DNA of 42,901 nt, taken from assembly GCA_016213695.1 (NCBI GenBank), contig JACQZV010000105.1:1-42901 (forward strand). Reading direction: 5' to 3'. The DNA comes from Acidobacteriota bacterium. Lineage in GTDB: Bacteria; Acidobacteriota; Vicinamibacteria; Vicinamibacterales; UBA2999. The notes under the pieces are model-generated. The model worked only from the letters and a program-made list of their open reading frames with translations, made no database searches and was not told the origin of the DNA. Position 1 is the stretch's first letter, and each line of letters opens with the position of its first letter. A program made the position numbers and the translations under genes. Below are positions 1 to 10,308 of the stretch, in pieces.

Positions 1-14
1 ATGGTGATCGGGAC

Positions 15-968
15 GTGAGCCGCCCCGTCGTCCTGGCGGTGCTCGGGCCGACGGCGTCCGGCAAGAGTGCGCTCGGCCTGGCGCTGGCCGGGCGCTACGG
101 CGGCGAGATCGTCAGCTGTGACTCGACGGCCGTCTATCGGGGGTTCGATATCGGCACCGACAAGCCGCCGTGCGTCGCGCGCCGGGGGATCCCGCACCAC
201 CTCATCGACATTGCCGATCCCACCGAGACGTACACGGCGGCTCAGTACGCGCGCGATGCGGCGCGCGCGATCCGGGAGATCCACGCGCGCGGCGGCCTGC
301 CGATTCTGGTGGGCGGGACCGGGTTCTACTACCGCGCGCTGACGCGCGGCCTGTTCCCCGGTCCCGGCGCCGATGAGGCGCTCCGCGCCCGGCTCCATCG
401 CGTGGCGGATCGGCGCGGGTCGGAGGGCCTGCACCGGCTGCTGCGGCGCGTCGATGCCGACTCGGCGGCGCGGATTCAGCCAGGCGACCGGAAGCGGATC
501 GTCCGCGCCCTGGAGGTGTATGTCTCGACCGGGCGGCCCCTCACCGAGCATTTCAGCGAAACGGCGTCGCTCATCGCCGACTGTGACGTGGCGGCCATCG
601 CGCTGCGGCTGCCGGCGGCGCTCACGGCCGCGCGCGTGGCGCGCCGCGTGGACGAGCAGTTCGCCCGCGGCCTGGTCGCGGTAGTGGAGGGGCTGCTCGC
701 GCGTGGCGTGCCGCCGGACGCGCGTCCCTTCGGCGGGCTCGTCTATCGGCAGGTGATGGAGATGCGGCGCGGCGTCCGCGACGAGGCGGCGACACGCGCG
801 CTCATCGCGCAGGAGAACCGTCGCTACGCGCGACGGCAGTTGATCTGGTTCCGCAAAGAGCCTAATCTTATGTGGTTCGATGGTCCAGGCGAGCGGCACG
901 AGACGGGCCTTCGCGTCGAGGAGGCGCTTGCCGGACGCGGTGTCCGACCGAGAGGAGATGCTGCCTGA
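15..968 (+). CDS. miaA: tRNA dimethylallyltransferase MiaA
   Basis: MiaA transfers a dimethylallyl group to N6 of A37 in tRNAs reading UNN codons. The 317-residue protein has the expected length. It opens with the P-loop GPTASGKSA (residues about 11-19), followed by the substrate motif SCDSTAVYRGFDIGTDKP, which corresponds to the family DS-x-QVY segment, then GGTGFYYRAL near residue 100 and RKRIVRALEV in the middle. The GTG start at 15 overlaps the TGA (16-18) of a frame that enters from the left edge, so an upstream gene probably ends here, but too little of it is visible to name. Its own TGA overlaps the hfq ATG (TGATG), a translational coupling arrangement and the classical miaA-hfq order. 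Seen: motifs and overlap. Known: family function. Confidence 0.96.
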   Translation: MSRPVVLAVLGPTASGKSALGLALAGRYGGEIVSCDSTAVYRGFDIGTDKPPCVARRGIPHHLIDIADPTETYTAAQYARDAARAIREIHARGGLPILVGGTGFYYRALTRGLFPGPGADEALRARLHRVADRRGSEGLHRLLRRVDADSAARIQPGDRKRIVRALEVYVSTGRPLTEHFSETASLIADCDVAAIALRLPAALTAARVARRVDEQFARGLVAVVEGLLARGVPPDARPFGGLVYRQVMEMRRGVRDEAATRALIAQENRRYARRQLIWFRKEPNLMWFDGPGERHETGLRVEEALAGRGVRPRGDAA

Positions 969-1228
969 TGGCGCAGGTGTCTGAACCCCATACCTCCTCC
1001 GCCGCACCGAACATCCAGGACGCGTTTCTCAATTACGCCCGGCGCGAGCGCCTGGCGGTCAGCGTTCATCTGATGGACGGCCGCCGCTTCGAGGCGCGCA
1101 TCAAGAACTTCGATCGCTTTGCGGTGATCGTCGAGGTCGACGGCGCCGACCATCTGCTGTTCAAGCACGCGATCGCCTCGATTGCCACCGAACGCGCGAT
1201 CGGCAGCTATTTCCCTTCCCCGTCGTGA
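968..1228 (+). CDS. hfq: RNA chaperone Hfq
   Basis: Hfq is the Sm-like hexameric RNA chaperone that pairs small RNAs with mRNAs. The 86-residue protein has an N-terminal extension of about 15 residues, then [15 protein letters not shown] (Sm1 start, with the proximal-face Gln), [15 protein letters not shown], and the signature FKHAIASI corresponding to the usual YKHAI Sm2 motif. There is no long acidic C-terminal tail as in enterobacteria. The ATG at 968 is chosen because it overlaps the miaA stop and gives a standard length; a longer in-frame opening upstream lies entirely within miaA. It is probably transcribed with miaA. Hfq in this position suggests the organism uses trans-acting small RNAs, which is inference. 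Confidence 0.95.
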   Translation: MAQVSEPHTSSAAPNIQDAFLNYARRERLAVSVHLMDGRRFEARIKNFDRFAVIVEVDGADHLLFKHAIASIATERAIGSYFPSPS

Positions 1229-1235
1229 TGGGCTA

Positions 1236-2426
1236 GTGCGCGTGTTCACGCGCGTCACCGTCATCGTCCTCGACGGCGCCGGCGTCGGCGCCCTGCCCGA
1301 CGCCGCTCAGTACGGCGACGAGGGAAGCGACACCCTCGGGAATATTGCCAGACAGGTACCGCTCAGGATTCCCGCCCTGCGCGCGCTGGGCCTCGGCTCC
1401 GTCGCGGCCCTCGGCGGCGGGCGCACGCCGCCCCGTGGGGCGTACGGCCGGATGGCGGAGGCGTCGCCCGGCAAGGACTCGGTCACCGGGCACTGGGAGA
1501 TGATGGGGATCGTGCTCGACCGCCCGTTTCCCACCTTTCCGGCGGGGTTTCCGCCGGACCGGATCGCCGAACTCGAGCGGAGGATCGGCCGCGGCACCCT
1601 CGGCAATGTCGTCGCGTCGGGGACGGAGATCATCGATCGCCTCGGGCCGGCCCACATGCAGTCCGGCAAGCCGATCGTCTACACCTCGGCCGACAGCGTG
1701 TTTCAGATCGCGGCGCACGAACAGGTGATCCCCGTGCCGGAGCTCTATCGCATCTGCACGGCGGCGTTCGATCTGTTCGCGCGCGGACTCGGCGTCGGCC
1801 GCGTGATCGCGCGGCCGTTCATCGGCACACCGGGCGCCTTCACGCGGACGGCGAACCGTCACGACTACGCGCTCGAGCCGACAGGTGCGACCCTGCTCGA
1901 TCGGCTCACCGATCGCGGGATTCCGGTGGTCGCCATCGGGAAGATCCGCGACCTGTTTGCCGGCCGCGGGATATCCCGCGCGCTCGGGATCGCGAGCGAC
2001 GCCGACGGCATGGACGCGATCGACAGGACGATGGCCGACACGCCGTCCGGCCTCATCTTCGCCAATCTGGTTGACTGCGATACGGTGTACGGCCACCGCA
2101 ACGATGTGGCCGGGTACGCGGCCAACCTCGAACGGTTCGACGTCTGGCTGGCGCGCCTCCTGCCGGCGCTCGGCGCGGACGACCTGCTCGTGGTCACCGC
2201 CGACCACGGCAACGATCCGACGACGCCGAGCACGGACCACTCCCGTGAGTACGTGCCGATCCTGCTTGCCGGCGCGCGCGTGCGCGGCGGCGTCGACATC
2301 GGGACCCGCAGCACCTTTGCCGACCTGGGCCAGACACTGGCCGGAAACTTCGGCGTCGAGCCGCTGGCGCACGGGTCGAGCGTCCTGGCGCGGTTCGTGG
2401 GGGAGGGCCGTGTCGAGCATCCGTGA
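1236..2426 (+). CDS. deoB: phosphopentomutase DeoB
   Basis: DeoB interconverts (deoxy)ribose 1-phosphate and 5-phosphate in nucleoside salvage. It belongs to the alkaline phosphatase-like metalloenzymes. The N-terminus has [15 protein letters not shown] with the first metal-binding Asp, then the diagnostic [14 protein letters not shown] around residue 80 and [20 protein letters not shown] near residue 320 with the second metal site. Length is about 396 residues, normal for the family. I start at GTG 1236, seven bases after hfq; GTG 1242 is an equally possible start and cannot be separated by sequence alone. The end overlaps the next gene by 17 bases. The purine/pyrimidine salvage role fits the neighbouring dNTP triphosphohydrolase. 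Confidence 0.95.
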   Translation: MRVFTRVTVIVLDGAGVGALPDAAQYGDEGSDTLGNIARQVPLRIPALRALGLGSVAALGGGRTPPRGAYGRMAEASPGKDSVTGHWEMMGIVLDRPFPTFPAGFPPDRIAELERRIGRGTLGNVVASGTEIIDRLGPAHMQSGKPIVYTSADSVFQIAAHEQVIPVPELYRICTAAFDLFARGLGVGRVIARPFIGTPGAFTRTANRHDYALEPTGATLLDRLTDRGIPVVAIGKIRDLFAGRGISRALGIASDADGMDAIDRTMADTPSGLIFANLVDCDTVYGHRNDVAGYAANLERFDVWLARLLPALGADDLLVVTADHGNDPTTPSTDHSREYVPILLAGARVRGGVDIGTRSTFADLGQTLAGNFGVEPLAHGSSVLARFVGEGRVEHP

Positions 2427-3468
2427 GGCGCTGGAGCAGCGCGAGCGTGAAACGCTGGCGCCCGAGGCCGCCAAGAGCGCCGACTCGCGCGGCCGGCTGC
2501 ACGCCGAGCCGGAGGATGACGTCCGCCCCGCGTTTCAGCACGATCGCGACCGCATCATTCACAGCAAGGCCTTCCGCCGCCTCAAGCACAAGACGCAGGT
2601 GTTCTTTGCGCCGGCCGGCGACCACTACCGGACGCGTCTGACGCACACGCTCGAGGTGTCGCAGATCGCGCGGACGATCGCGAAGGTGCTGCGCCTGCAC
2701 GAGGAGCTGACCGAAGCGATTGCGCTCGGTCACGATCTGGGCCACACGCCGTTCGGCCACACGGGCGAGCGCGTCCTCGACGCGCTCATTCCCGGCGGGT
2801 TCAATCACTACGAGCAGAGCCTCCGGATCGTCGACGTGCTCGAAAACGACGGCCGTGGCCTGAACCTGACGTGGGAAGTGCGCGACGGCATCGCCCGGCA
2901 CTCCAAGGGGAAGGACGGGGCGCCGGTCGGCGTCGAGGCGTCCAAGCGCGCGTCGACGCTCGAGGGGCAGATCATGCGCGCCGCCGACCTCATCGCCTAC
3001 GTCAACCACGACATCGACGACGCGGTGAGGGCGGGGATGCTGAGGACCGACGATCTGCCGCCGGATGCGGTCCGGACGCTCGGCGGCACGTCCTCGGCGC
3101 GCATCGCCCGCATGGTGAAAGATGTCGTCACCGAGACGCAGCAGGGGGGGCTGTCCGAGATTCGCATGAGCCGCTCCGTCCTCGACGCGACGCTCGCGAT
3201 GCGCCGGTTCCTGTTCGAGGCGGTGTACGAAAACGACGTCGCGACCGCCGAGTTCAAGAAGGCACATGGGATTCTGAGCGGGCTGTGGGAGACCGTACGC
3301 GAGCGCCCGGACGAGTTCCTCGACCCCCGGATCGTCGAACAGGACGGCCTCGACGTGGCGGCCAGGGATTTCCTGGCGGGCATGACCGACCGCTTCGCGG
3401 TGATGCTCTACGAGCGCCTGTTCATCCCCAAGCCGTGGATCGGGCCGATTTCGTGGAACCAGCTATAA
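2410..3468 (+). CDS. dgt: dGTPase-like dNTP triphosphohydrolase
   Basis: This HD-domain enzyme removes triphosphate from deoxynucleotides, controlling dNTP pools. The 352-residue protein shows [11 protein letters not shown] (residues about 55-65), the first metal His in [13 protein letters not shown] (about 76-88), the HD pair in [16 protein letters not shown] (about 105-120) and the last Asp in [11 protein letters not shown]. It matches the shorter type-2 deoxyguanosinetriphosphate triphosphohydrolase-like group rather than the roughly 500-residue enterobacterial Dgt. The GTG at 2410 is chosen because it is the only start giving the family N-terminus ([10 protein letters not shown]...); a GGGGGAGGG purine run lies just before it. 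It overlaps deoB by 17 bases. True substrate preference among dNTPs cannot be read from sequence. Confidence 0.92.
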   Translation: MSSIREALEQRERETLAPEAAKSADSRGRLHAEPEDDVRPAFQHDRDRIIHSKAFRRLKHKTQVFFAPAGDHYRTRLTHTLEVSQIARTIAKVLRLHEELTEAIALGHDLGHTPFGHTGERVLDALIPGGFNHYEQSLRIVDVLENDGRGLNLTWEVRDGIARHSKGKDGAPVGVEASKRASTLEGQIMRAADLIAYVNHDIDDAVRAGMLRTDDLPPDAVRTLGGTSSARIARMVKDVVTETQQGGLSEIRMSRSVLDATLAMRRFLFEAVYENDVATAEFKKAHGILSGLWETVRERPDEFLDPRIVEQDGLDVAARDFLAGMTDRFAVMLYERLFIPKPWIGPISWNQL

Positions 3469-3469
3469 T
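3464..3469 (+). promoter_or_regulatory. candidate -10 element before yceD
   Basis: A perfect TATAAT overlaps the stop codon of the dGTPase gene and ends 10 bases before the yceD ATG. No good -35 hexamer is visible 16-18 bases upstream. If used, it would give a transcript with a leader of only a few bases. Confidence 0.4.
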
Positions 3470-3479
3470 CAGTGGTTTG

Positions 3480-4004
3480 ATGCAGCTCGATCTGACCCGT
3501 TACCGGCAGCCGCTCGGCCGCTTCGAGCGCACGTTCCAGCCCGCGGAGATCGGCGACGAAGCGGACACGTACCGCGTGGTGGCGCCGGCGCATCTGGCCT
3601 TCGACATCCACAAGGACAAGGACCGGTTCCGCCTCGTGGGCACGGTGGCCGCCGAGCTCGAGCTGACCTGCGGCCGGTGCCTCGAGCCGTATCGCCTGCC
3701 CGTCTCGGCGCCGTTCGACCTGCGCTACCTGCCGCCGGCGGCGGCGGCCGCCGGGGAGGAGCACGAATTGGCCGACGGGGATCTCGAGACGAGCTATTAC
3801 CGCGACGATCAGATCGATCTCGGCGAGCTGCTGCGCGAGCAGTTCTATCTCGCGCTGCCGATGAAACCGCTCTGCCGGGACGAGTGCCGCGGCCTGTGCC
3901 CGCAGTGCGGCACGAACCTGAACACGAGCCCGTGCGACTGCGCGCCGGTGTGGAGCGATCCGCGGCTCGCGGTGCTGCGCACCCTGACAACGGATCGTTC
4001 GTAG
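3480..4004 (+). CDS. yceD: DUF177/YceD family protein
   Basis: YceD-family proteins are encoded directly upstream of rpmF in most bacteria and are tied to 23S rRNA and ribosome maturation; the exact activity is not settled. The 174-residue protein has the family features: a central LTCGRCLEPY CxxC pair at about residues 62-65, an acidic stretch with IDLGELLREQFYLALPMKPLC, and a C-terminal cysteine cluster CRDECRGLCPQCGTN followed by CDC, probably binding zinc. The ATG at 3480 is 11 bases beyond the previous stop. A TATAAT lies just before it. Six bases separate it from rpmF, so the two are almost certainly co-transcribed. Confidence 0.9.
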   Translation: MQLDLTRYRQPLGRFERTFQPAEIGDEADTYRVVAPAHLAFDIHKDKDRFRLVGTVAAELELTCGRCLEPYRLPVSAPFDLRYLPPAAAAAGEEHELADGDLETSYYRDDQIDLGELLREQFYLALPMKPLCRDECRGLCPQCGTNLNTSPCDCAPVWSDPRLAVLRTLTTDRS

Positions 4005-4010
4005 AGCCAT

Positions 4011-4193
4011 ATGCCCAATCCCAAACGTCGACACTCGAAGACGCGCACGGCCAAGCGCCGGACGCACGACGCGCTGCGCGCACCCGCCACCGGCCTCTGC
4101 CCGCAGTGCCACGAACCGAAGGCGCCCCACCGCGTCTGTCCGCACTGCGGCTATTACCGGCAGCGGCCGGTCCGCCCGGTGGACGAGGAATAG
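4011..4193 (+). CDS. rpmF: 50S ribosomal protein L32
   Basis: L32 is a small zinc-ribbon protein of the large ribosomal subunit. The 60-residue sequence begins MPNPKRRHSKTRTAKRRTHD, the near-universal basic N-terminus, and carries the four zinc cysteines C30, C33, C43 and C46 in CPQC and CPHC. This is therefore the zinc-binding (C+) form. It sits between yceD and plsX, the standard order in bacteria, which links ribosome and lipid synthesis in one transcript. Confidence 0.97.
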   Translation: MPNPKRRHSKTRTAKRRTHDALRAPATGLCPQCHEPKAPHRVCPHCGYYRQRPVRPVDEE

Positions 4194-4213
4194 TTCCAGA
4201 CACACGCCACGCC

Positions 4214-5215
4214 ATGATCCGCATCGCCGTTGATGCGATGGGCGGCGACCACGCGCCGTCGGCCGTCGTCGACGGCGCGGTGGCGGCCGCGCGGCACCTC
4301 GACGTGCGGATCGCCCTGGTCGGGCCCGCGACGGTCGTCGAGCAGGCGCTGGCGCCGCACCGCGACTGGCAGCGGCTCGCCATTGACATCGTGCATGCGC
4401 CAGACGTGATCAGGATGACCGACGAGCCGGCAGAGGTCCGCCGGAAGCCCGGCGCGTCGATTGGCGTGGCGGCCGCGCTGGTGGCGCGCGGCGAGAGCGC
4501 GGCGCTCGTCAGCGCCGGCCATACCGGCGCGACGGTCATGGCGGCGTATGCCGCCTTCGGCATGCTGCCTGGCGTCGATCGCCCGGCGCTGGCCACCGCC
4601 ATCCCGACGCGCGTCCGGCCGGCAGTCCTGCTCGATTCGGGCGCGACCATCGCCTGCCGGCCCCGGCACCTGCTCCAGTTTGCGGTGATGGGCGCGGTGT
4701 ACGCCCGCGTGGCGTTCGGCGTGGAGCGGCCCCGCGTGGGGCTGCTGTCGATTGGCGAGGAGGAGACCAAGGGCACCGCGCTGACGCGCGAGGCGCATCG
4801 GCTCCTCAAGGCCTCGCCGCTCGACTTCATCGGCAACATCGAGGGGCGCGAGATCTACAGCGGCGCCGCCGACGTTGTCGTCTGTGACGGCTTCACGGGT
4901 AACGTCGTCCTGAAGACGAGCGAGGGGCTGGTGGACGCTGTCGAGGCGCTGCTCGGGGATGAGCTCCGGGGCACGTTTTCGAGCCACGTCGGGTACCTGC
5001 TCTCGCGCCGCGCGTTCCGGCGCTTTCGGCGGCGTGTCGATTATTCCGAATACGGCGGCGCGCCCCTGCTGGGCGTCTCCGGGCTCACGATCGTGGGACA
5101 CGGGCGGTCGTCGCCCAAGGCCGTCCGCAACGCGATTGCCATGGCCTCCCGCTTCGCGGCGAGCCCCGTCCTCGAGCGCATCCGGCAGGACATCGCGGAG
5201 GCGCCGGTGTCATGA
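4214..5215 (+). CDS. plsX: phosphate acyltransferase PlsX
   Basis: PlsX makes acyl-phosphate from acyl-ACP, the donor for PlsY in phosphatidic acid synthesis. The 333-residue protein starts MIRIAVDAMGGDHAP, the family signature, and contains SAGHTGATVMAAYAAFGMLPGV near residue 100, LLSIGEEETKGTA near 180 and GFTGNVVLKTSEGL near 230. Length is standard. ATG 4214 is chosen because everything upstream in this frame lies inside rpmF and yceD. Its stop overlaps the fabD start (ATGA). In many bacteria fabH follows plsX, but here fabD follows immediately. Confidence 0.96.
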   Translation: MIRIAVDAMGGDHAPSAVVDGAVAAARHLDVRIALVGPATVVEQALAPHRDWQRLAIDIVHAPDVIRMTDEPAEVRRKPGASIGVAAALVARGESAALVSAGHTGATVMAAYAAFGMLPGVDRPALATAIPTRVRPAVLLDSGATIACRPRHLLQFAVMGAVYARVAFGVERPRVGLLSIGEEETKGTALTREAHRLLKASPLDFIGNIEGREIYSGAADVVVCDGFTGNVVLKTSEGLVDAVEALLGDELRGTFSSHVGYLLSRRAFRRFRRRVDYSEYGGAPLLGVSGLTIVGHGRSSPKAVRNAIAMASRFAASPVLERIRQDIAEAPVS

Positions 5216-6027
5216 GCATTGCATTCATCTTTCCCGGCCAGGGGTCCCAGAAGGTCGGCATGGGCCAGGCGCTTGCCGGGGCGTTTGCGGAGGCGCGTGC
5301 GACGTTCGAGGAGGCTGACGCCGCCTTCGGGCGGCCGCCGGTGCTGAGCGACCTGTGCTTCCGGGGCCCGGACGATCAGCTGATGCTGACCGAGCACACA
5401 CAGCCGGCCATTCTCACGATGAGCGTCGCGGCCGCCCGGGTGCTGGCCGCGCATGGCGTCGAGCCCGATGTCGTCGCGGGGCACAGCCTCGGCGAGTACT
5501 CCGCCCACGTCGCGGCGGGCACGTTCGACTTCGGCGACGCCGTGCGGATCGTCCGCCGGCGGGGCCGCTATATGCAGGAGGCGGTGCCGGTGGGAGAGGG
5601 CGCGATGGCCGCGATTCTCGGCCTCGACGCCGACCGCGTGCGGCAGGCATGCGAGGAGGCGGCGCAGGGCGAGGTCGTCAGCCCGGCGAACATCAACGCC
5701 CCCGACCAGGTGGTGATTGCCGGGGCCGCCGCCGCGGTGCAGCGCGCCTCGGAACGCGCGAAGGCGCTCGGGGCGAAGCGGGTCGTGCCGCTCGCGGTGA
5801 GCGCGCCCTTTCACTGTGCGCTCATGGAGCCGGCGGGCGCGCGGCTCGAGCCGGAGCTGCGCGCGCTGACGGTCCGCACGCCCCGCGTGCCGGTTGTCGC
5901 CAATGTCGACGCCGAGCCGACAGTGGACGCGAGGGCCGCGATTGACGCGCTGGTACGCCAGGTCTCGGCCCCCGTGCTGTGGGAGGCGACCGTCCGCCGC
6001 CGTGCGTCGGCGGGCGTCACCACGTAG
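5212..6027 (+). CDS. fabD: malonyl-CoA:ACP transacylase FabD, cut by an in-frame TAG
   Basis: FabD loads malonate from CoA onto ACP to supply fatty-acid elongation. The frame encodes 271 residues with every catalytic residue at the same number as in E. coli FabD: Ser92 in AGHSLGEY, Arg117 in RRRGRYMQ, His201 in APFHCALM and Gln250 in LVRQVSAPV; the oxyanion motif PGQGSQ is at residues 8-13. It then meets TAG at codon 272 in GVTT-stop. The frame downstream of TAG continues with the conserved C-terminal segment (separate entry), so the intact gene would give 308 residues, the normal size (E. coli 309). Either a real nonsense mutation, a sequence error, or readthrough is possible. The gene is normally essential, which makes a simple null unlikely. 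Confidence 0.9.
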   Translation: MSIAFIFPGQGSQKVGMGQALAGAFAEARATFEEADAAFGRPPVLSDLCFRGPDDQLMLTEHTQPAILTMSVAAARVLAAHGVEPDVVAGHSLGEYSAHVAAGTFDFGDAVRIVRRRGRYMQEAVPVGEGAMAAILGLDADRVRQACEEAAQGEVVSPANINAPDQVVIAGAAAAVQRASERAKALGAKRVVPLAVSAPFHCALMEPAGARLEPELRALTVRTPRVPVVANVDAEPTVDARAAIDALVRQVSAPVLWEATVRRRASAGVTT

Positions 6028-6138
6028 GTTGAGGTGGGTCCCGGACGCGTGCTCGGCGGGCTGGTGAAGAAGATCCACAGGGACGCGCGCGTCCTGTCAT
6101 TCGCCGAGCCCGCGGACCTCGAGAGTTGTCTGGCCTGA
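6025..6138 (+). other. fabD: C-terminal part of fabD beyond the in-frame TAG
   Basis: After TAG (6025-6027) the same frame runs for 36 sense codons to TGA at 6136-6138. It encodes VEVGPGRVLGGLVKKIHR and then a tail ending ESCLA. V-E-V-G-P-G-x-V-L is the conserved FabD C-terminal segment that follows GVTT in relatives. The closing TGA overlaps the fabG ATG (TGATG), the same coupling used elsewhere here, so this is the natural gene end. No frameshift is present. The residue lost at the TAG is normally a bulky hydrophobic or aromatic one; Tyr, Trp, Leu(TTG) or Ser codons are each one base from TAG. Confidence 0.85.
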
Positions 6139-6878
6139 TGTTCGATCTATCCGGGAAAGTCGCGATTGTCACTGGCGCGTCGCGGGGCATCGGCCGCGCG
6201 GTCGCTACGCTGCTCGCCGCGCGCGGCGCGCACGTCATCGCGGCCGCCCGCGGCGACCACGCCGCCCCGACCGTGGCCGCCATTCACGGCGCCGGGGGCG
6301 GCGCCGAGGCCGCGTCGGTCGACGTCACCGACAGCGGCGCCGTGGAGGCGGTGGTCGCCGGGGCGCTCGCGCGCCACGGGCGCATCGACATTCTGGTGAA
6401 CAATGCGGGCATCACGCGCGATCAGCTCCTGCTCCGTATGAAGCGCGACGACTGGGATCAGGTGATAGCCACCAACCTGACCGCGGCCTTCGTCTTCGCC
6501 CAGGCGGTGCTCAGGCCGATGATCCGGCAGCGGGGCGGCCGGATCGTCAGCATCAGTTCTGTCGTGGGGCAGACCGGCAATGCCGGGCAGGCCAACTACG
6601 CGGCGTCGAAAGCGGGCTTGATCGGGTTCAGCCGGGCGCTGGCGCGCGAGGTGGCCTCGCGCCACGTCACCGTCAACGTGGTGGCGCCCGGGTTGATCGA
6701 CACCGACATGACGCGGGCGATCAGCGGCCAGGCCCAGGGCGACTGGGCGGCGCAGATCCCGCTCGGCCGTCTGGGCGACGCGGCCGACGTCGCCGCGGCG
6801 GTCTGCTTTCTCGCCTCCGATGAGGCGTCGTATATTACAGGGCAAGTACTGGCCGTCAATGGCGGCATGTACATGTAG
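6138..6878 (+). CDS. fabG: 3-oxoacyl-ACP reductase FabG
   Basis: FabG is the NADPH-dependent reductase of the elongation cycle, a short-chain dehydrogenase. The 246-residue protein has the cofactor motif TGASRGIG (residues 12-19), NNAG at 88-91, the catalytic Ser141 in SISSVVGQTGN, and Tyr154 and Lys158 in YAASK. The C-terminus FLASDEASYITGQVLAVNGG is typical. I choose ATG 6138 over a TTG at 6126 because ATG overlaps the true fabD end. It is followed by a tandem-repeat gap before acpP. Confidence 0.96.
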   Translation: MFDLSGKVAIVTGASRGIGRAVATLLAARGAHVIAAARGDHAAPTVAAIHGAGGGAEAASVDVTDSGAVEAVVAGALARHGRIDILVNNAGITRDQLLLRMKRDDWDQVIATNLTAAFVFAQAVLRPMIRQRGGRIVSISSVVGQTGNAGQANYAASKAGLIGFSRALAREVASRHVTVNVVAPGLIDTDMTRAISGQAQGDWAAQIPLGRLGDAADVAAAVCFLASDEASYITGQVLAVNGGMYM

Positions 6879-6881
6879 AGC

Positions 6882-6939
6882 AAGGCACAGGGCACAAGTC
6901 ACACAGCACAAGGCACAAGGCACAAGGGCTTGTGGCTTG
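6882..6939 (+). repeat. heptamer tandem repeat with short inverted copy, fabG-acpP gap
   Basis: Six consecutive 7-base units with consensus AAGGCAC occupy 6882-6923: AAGGCAC, AGGGCAC, AAGTCAC, ACAGCAC, AAGGCAC, AAGGCAC. The last units continue into an inverted copy: 6916-6926 pairs with 6929-6939 (11 bases, one mismatch) around a 2-base centre. The acpP Shine-Dalgarno GAGGAGG begins three bases after the repeat, so folding could affect acpP translation. This is one of eight such gaps in the window. Confidence 0.85.
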
Positions 6940-6952
6940 ATGAGGAGGCGTA

Positions 6953-7195
6953 ATGGCCGTTGCAGACAAAGTGAAGAGCATCATCGTGGAGCAGCTCGGC
7001 GTCGATGAAGAAGAGGTGACGCCGGATGCGTCGTTCGTCGACGACCTGGGGGCCGACTCGCTGGACACGGTGGAACTCGTCATGGCGTTCGAAGAGGAGT
7101 TCGGGATCGAGATTCCCGACGAGGATGCCGAAAAGATTACCCGCGTGAAGGAAGCGATCGAGTACATCGACGCCCACGCCAAGGGAAAGAAGTAG
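6953..7195 (+). CDS. acpP: acyl carrier protein AcpP
   Basis: ACP carries growing acyl chains on a phosphopantetheine arm. The 80-residue acidic protein has the attachment motif [12 protein letters not shown] with Ser36, the modified residue, preceded by DASFVDDL and followed by [14 protein letters not shown]. The start ATG is supported by a strong GAGGAGG Shine-Dalgarno about 5 bases upstream, one of the few strong ones in this cluster and consistent with the high expression ACP needs. The gap to fabG is filled by a heptamer repeat. fabF follows after five bases. Confidence 0.97.
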   Translation: MAVADKVKSIIVEQLGVDEEEVTPDASFVDDLGADSLDTVELVMAFEEEFGIEIPDEDAEKITRVKEAIEYIDAHAKGKK

Positions 7196-7200
7196 CCGGG

Positions 7201-8442
<1,242 letters not shown>

Positions 8443-8447
8443 GGTGT

Positions 8448-8526
8448 CACGAGCTACGGAGGCACGGAGACACGGAGACCATTGTGAAGTGGAATCCTCC
8501 GTGTCTCTGTGTCTCCGTGGCCCGTG
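8448..8526 (+). repeat. long inverted repeat made of 8-base units, fabF-etfB gap
   Basis: The left arm (8448-8477) holds three tandem units ACGGAGGC, ACGGAGAC, ACGGAGAC. The right arm (8497-8526) holds CTCCGTGT, CTCTGTGT, CTCCGTGG. Over 30 bases 26 pairs are Watson-Crick, and in the plus-strand RNA three of the four remaining positions are G-U pairs; the loop is 19 bases. No U-run follows, so it is not a classical intrinsic terminator. The repeat unit is shared with the gap at 19492-19556. Confidence 0.88.
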
Positions 8527-8550
8527 TCATCGAGGGTCATTGATGCCCGC

Positions 8551-9332
8551 ATGAAGATCGCCGTCTGTATCAAGCAGGTCCCGACCCGCGAATGGCAGCC
8601 GCGGCTCCGTGACGACAGGACGTGGGTCCGCGATCAGGACGTCAGCCACGAGATGAACGAGCCCGACGCCTACGCGCTGGAGGAGGCGCTCCGGCTGCGC
8701 GAACAGCACGGCGGTGAGGTGGTGGTCTGCTCCGCGGGGCCCGCGCGCGTCCAGCAGGTGCTGCGCGAGGCGCTCGCCCGTGGCGCCGACCGGGGGCTGC
8801 TCGTCGAAGACGAGTCGCTGGCGGCCTCCGATGCCTGTGTCACCGCCGAGGCGCTCGCGTCGGTGATGGCCGGCGAGACGTTCGACCTCGTCCTGACCGG
8901 ACTGCAGTCCGACGACCAGGGTCACGCGCAGACCGGCGTCGTGCTGGCCGAACGGCTCGGTATCCCGCACTCGACGATCATCATGGAAGTGCAGATCACC
9001 GCTCCACCGACCGGCCCGGGGCAGGCGGGGCGCGTGCGCGTGAAGCGCGAGCTCGAAGGCGGGTGGTTCCAGTGGGTCGCGATGCCGCTGCCGGCGCTGC
9101 TCACGATTCAGAGCGGCATCAACCAGCTGCGCTACGCGACGCTCAAGGGCATCATGGCCGCGAAGAAGAAGGAGATTCGCACGGTGCCGCTGCCCGTGGG
9201 GGTGCGGCCCTCGCAGCAGATTGTGGCCCTGGCGGTCCCGGAGCGGACCAAGCAGACGCAGCTGATTGCCGGGCCGTCCGCGGAGGCCGCCCGGGAGCTC
9301 GTCCGGCGATTGCGCGACGAGGCGCGGGCGCT

Positions 9333-9336
<4 letters not shown>
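8551..9336 (+). CDS. etfB: electron transfer flavoprotein beta subunit
   Basis: EtfB, with EtfA, takes electrons from acyl-CoA and other dehydrogenases and passes them to ETF-quinone oxidoreductase. The 261-residue protein begins MKIAVCIKQVPTREWQP, the family opening, and has NEPDAYALEEALRLRE and the signature VLTGLQSDDQGHAQTGVVLAERL, plus VKRELEGGWFQWVAMPLPALLTIQ in the core (read here as consecutive segments). The ATG at 8551 is chosen because it gives the canonical N-terminus; the longer open frame reaches into the hairpin repeat. The stop overlaps the etfA GTG. Confidence 0.93.
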
Positions 9337-10307
<971 letters not shown>

Positions 10308-10308
10308 G

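Noticed and set aside
1233..2474. Long open frame of about 413 codons on the minus strand opposite deoB
   Set aside because: It is the shadow of a GC-rich gene; the plus-strand frame encodes an unmistakable DeoB. The same applies to the long frames opposite alaS, dnaJ and hrcA.
6025..6027. Genome-wide reassignment of TAG to an amino acid
   Set aside because: Many clear genes in the window end with TAG at their natural C-terminus (yceD, rpmF, fabG, acpP, etfA, leuS, and on the minus strand dnaJ, pilT, xdhC), so TAG is an ordinary stop here.
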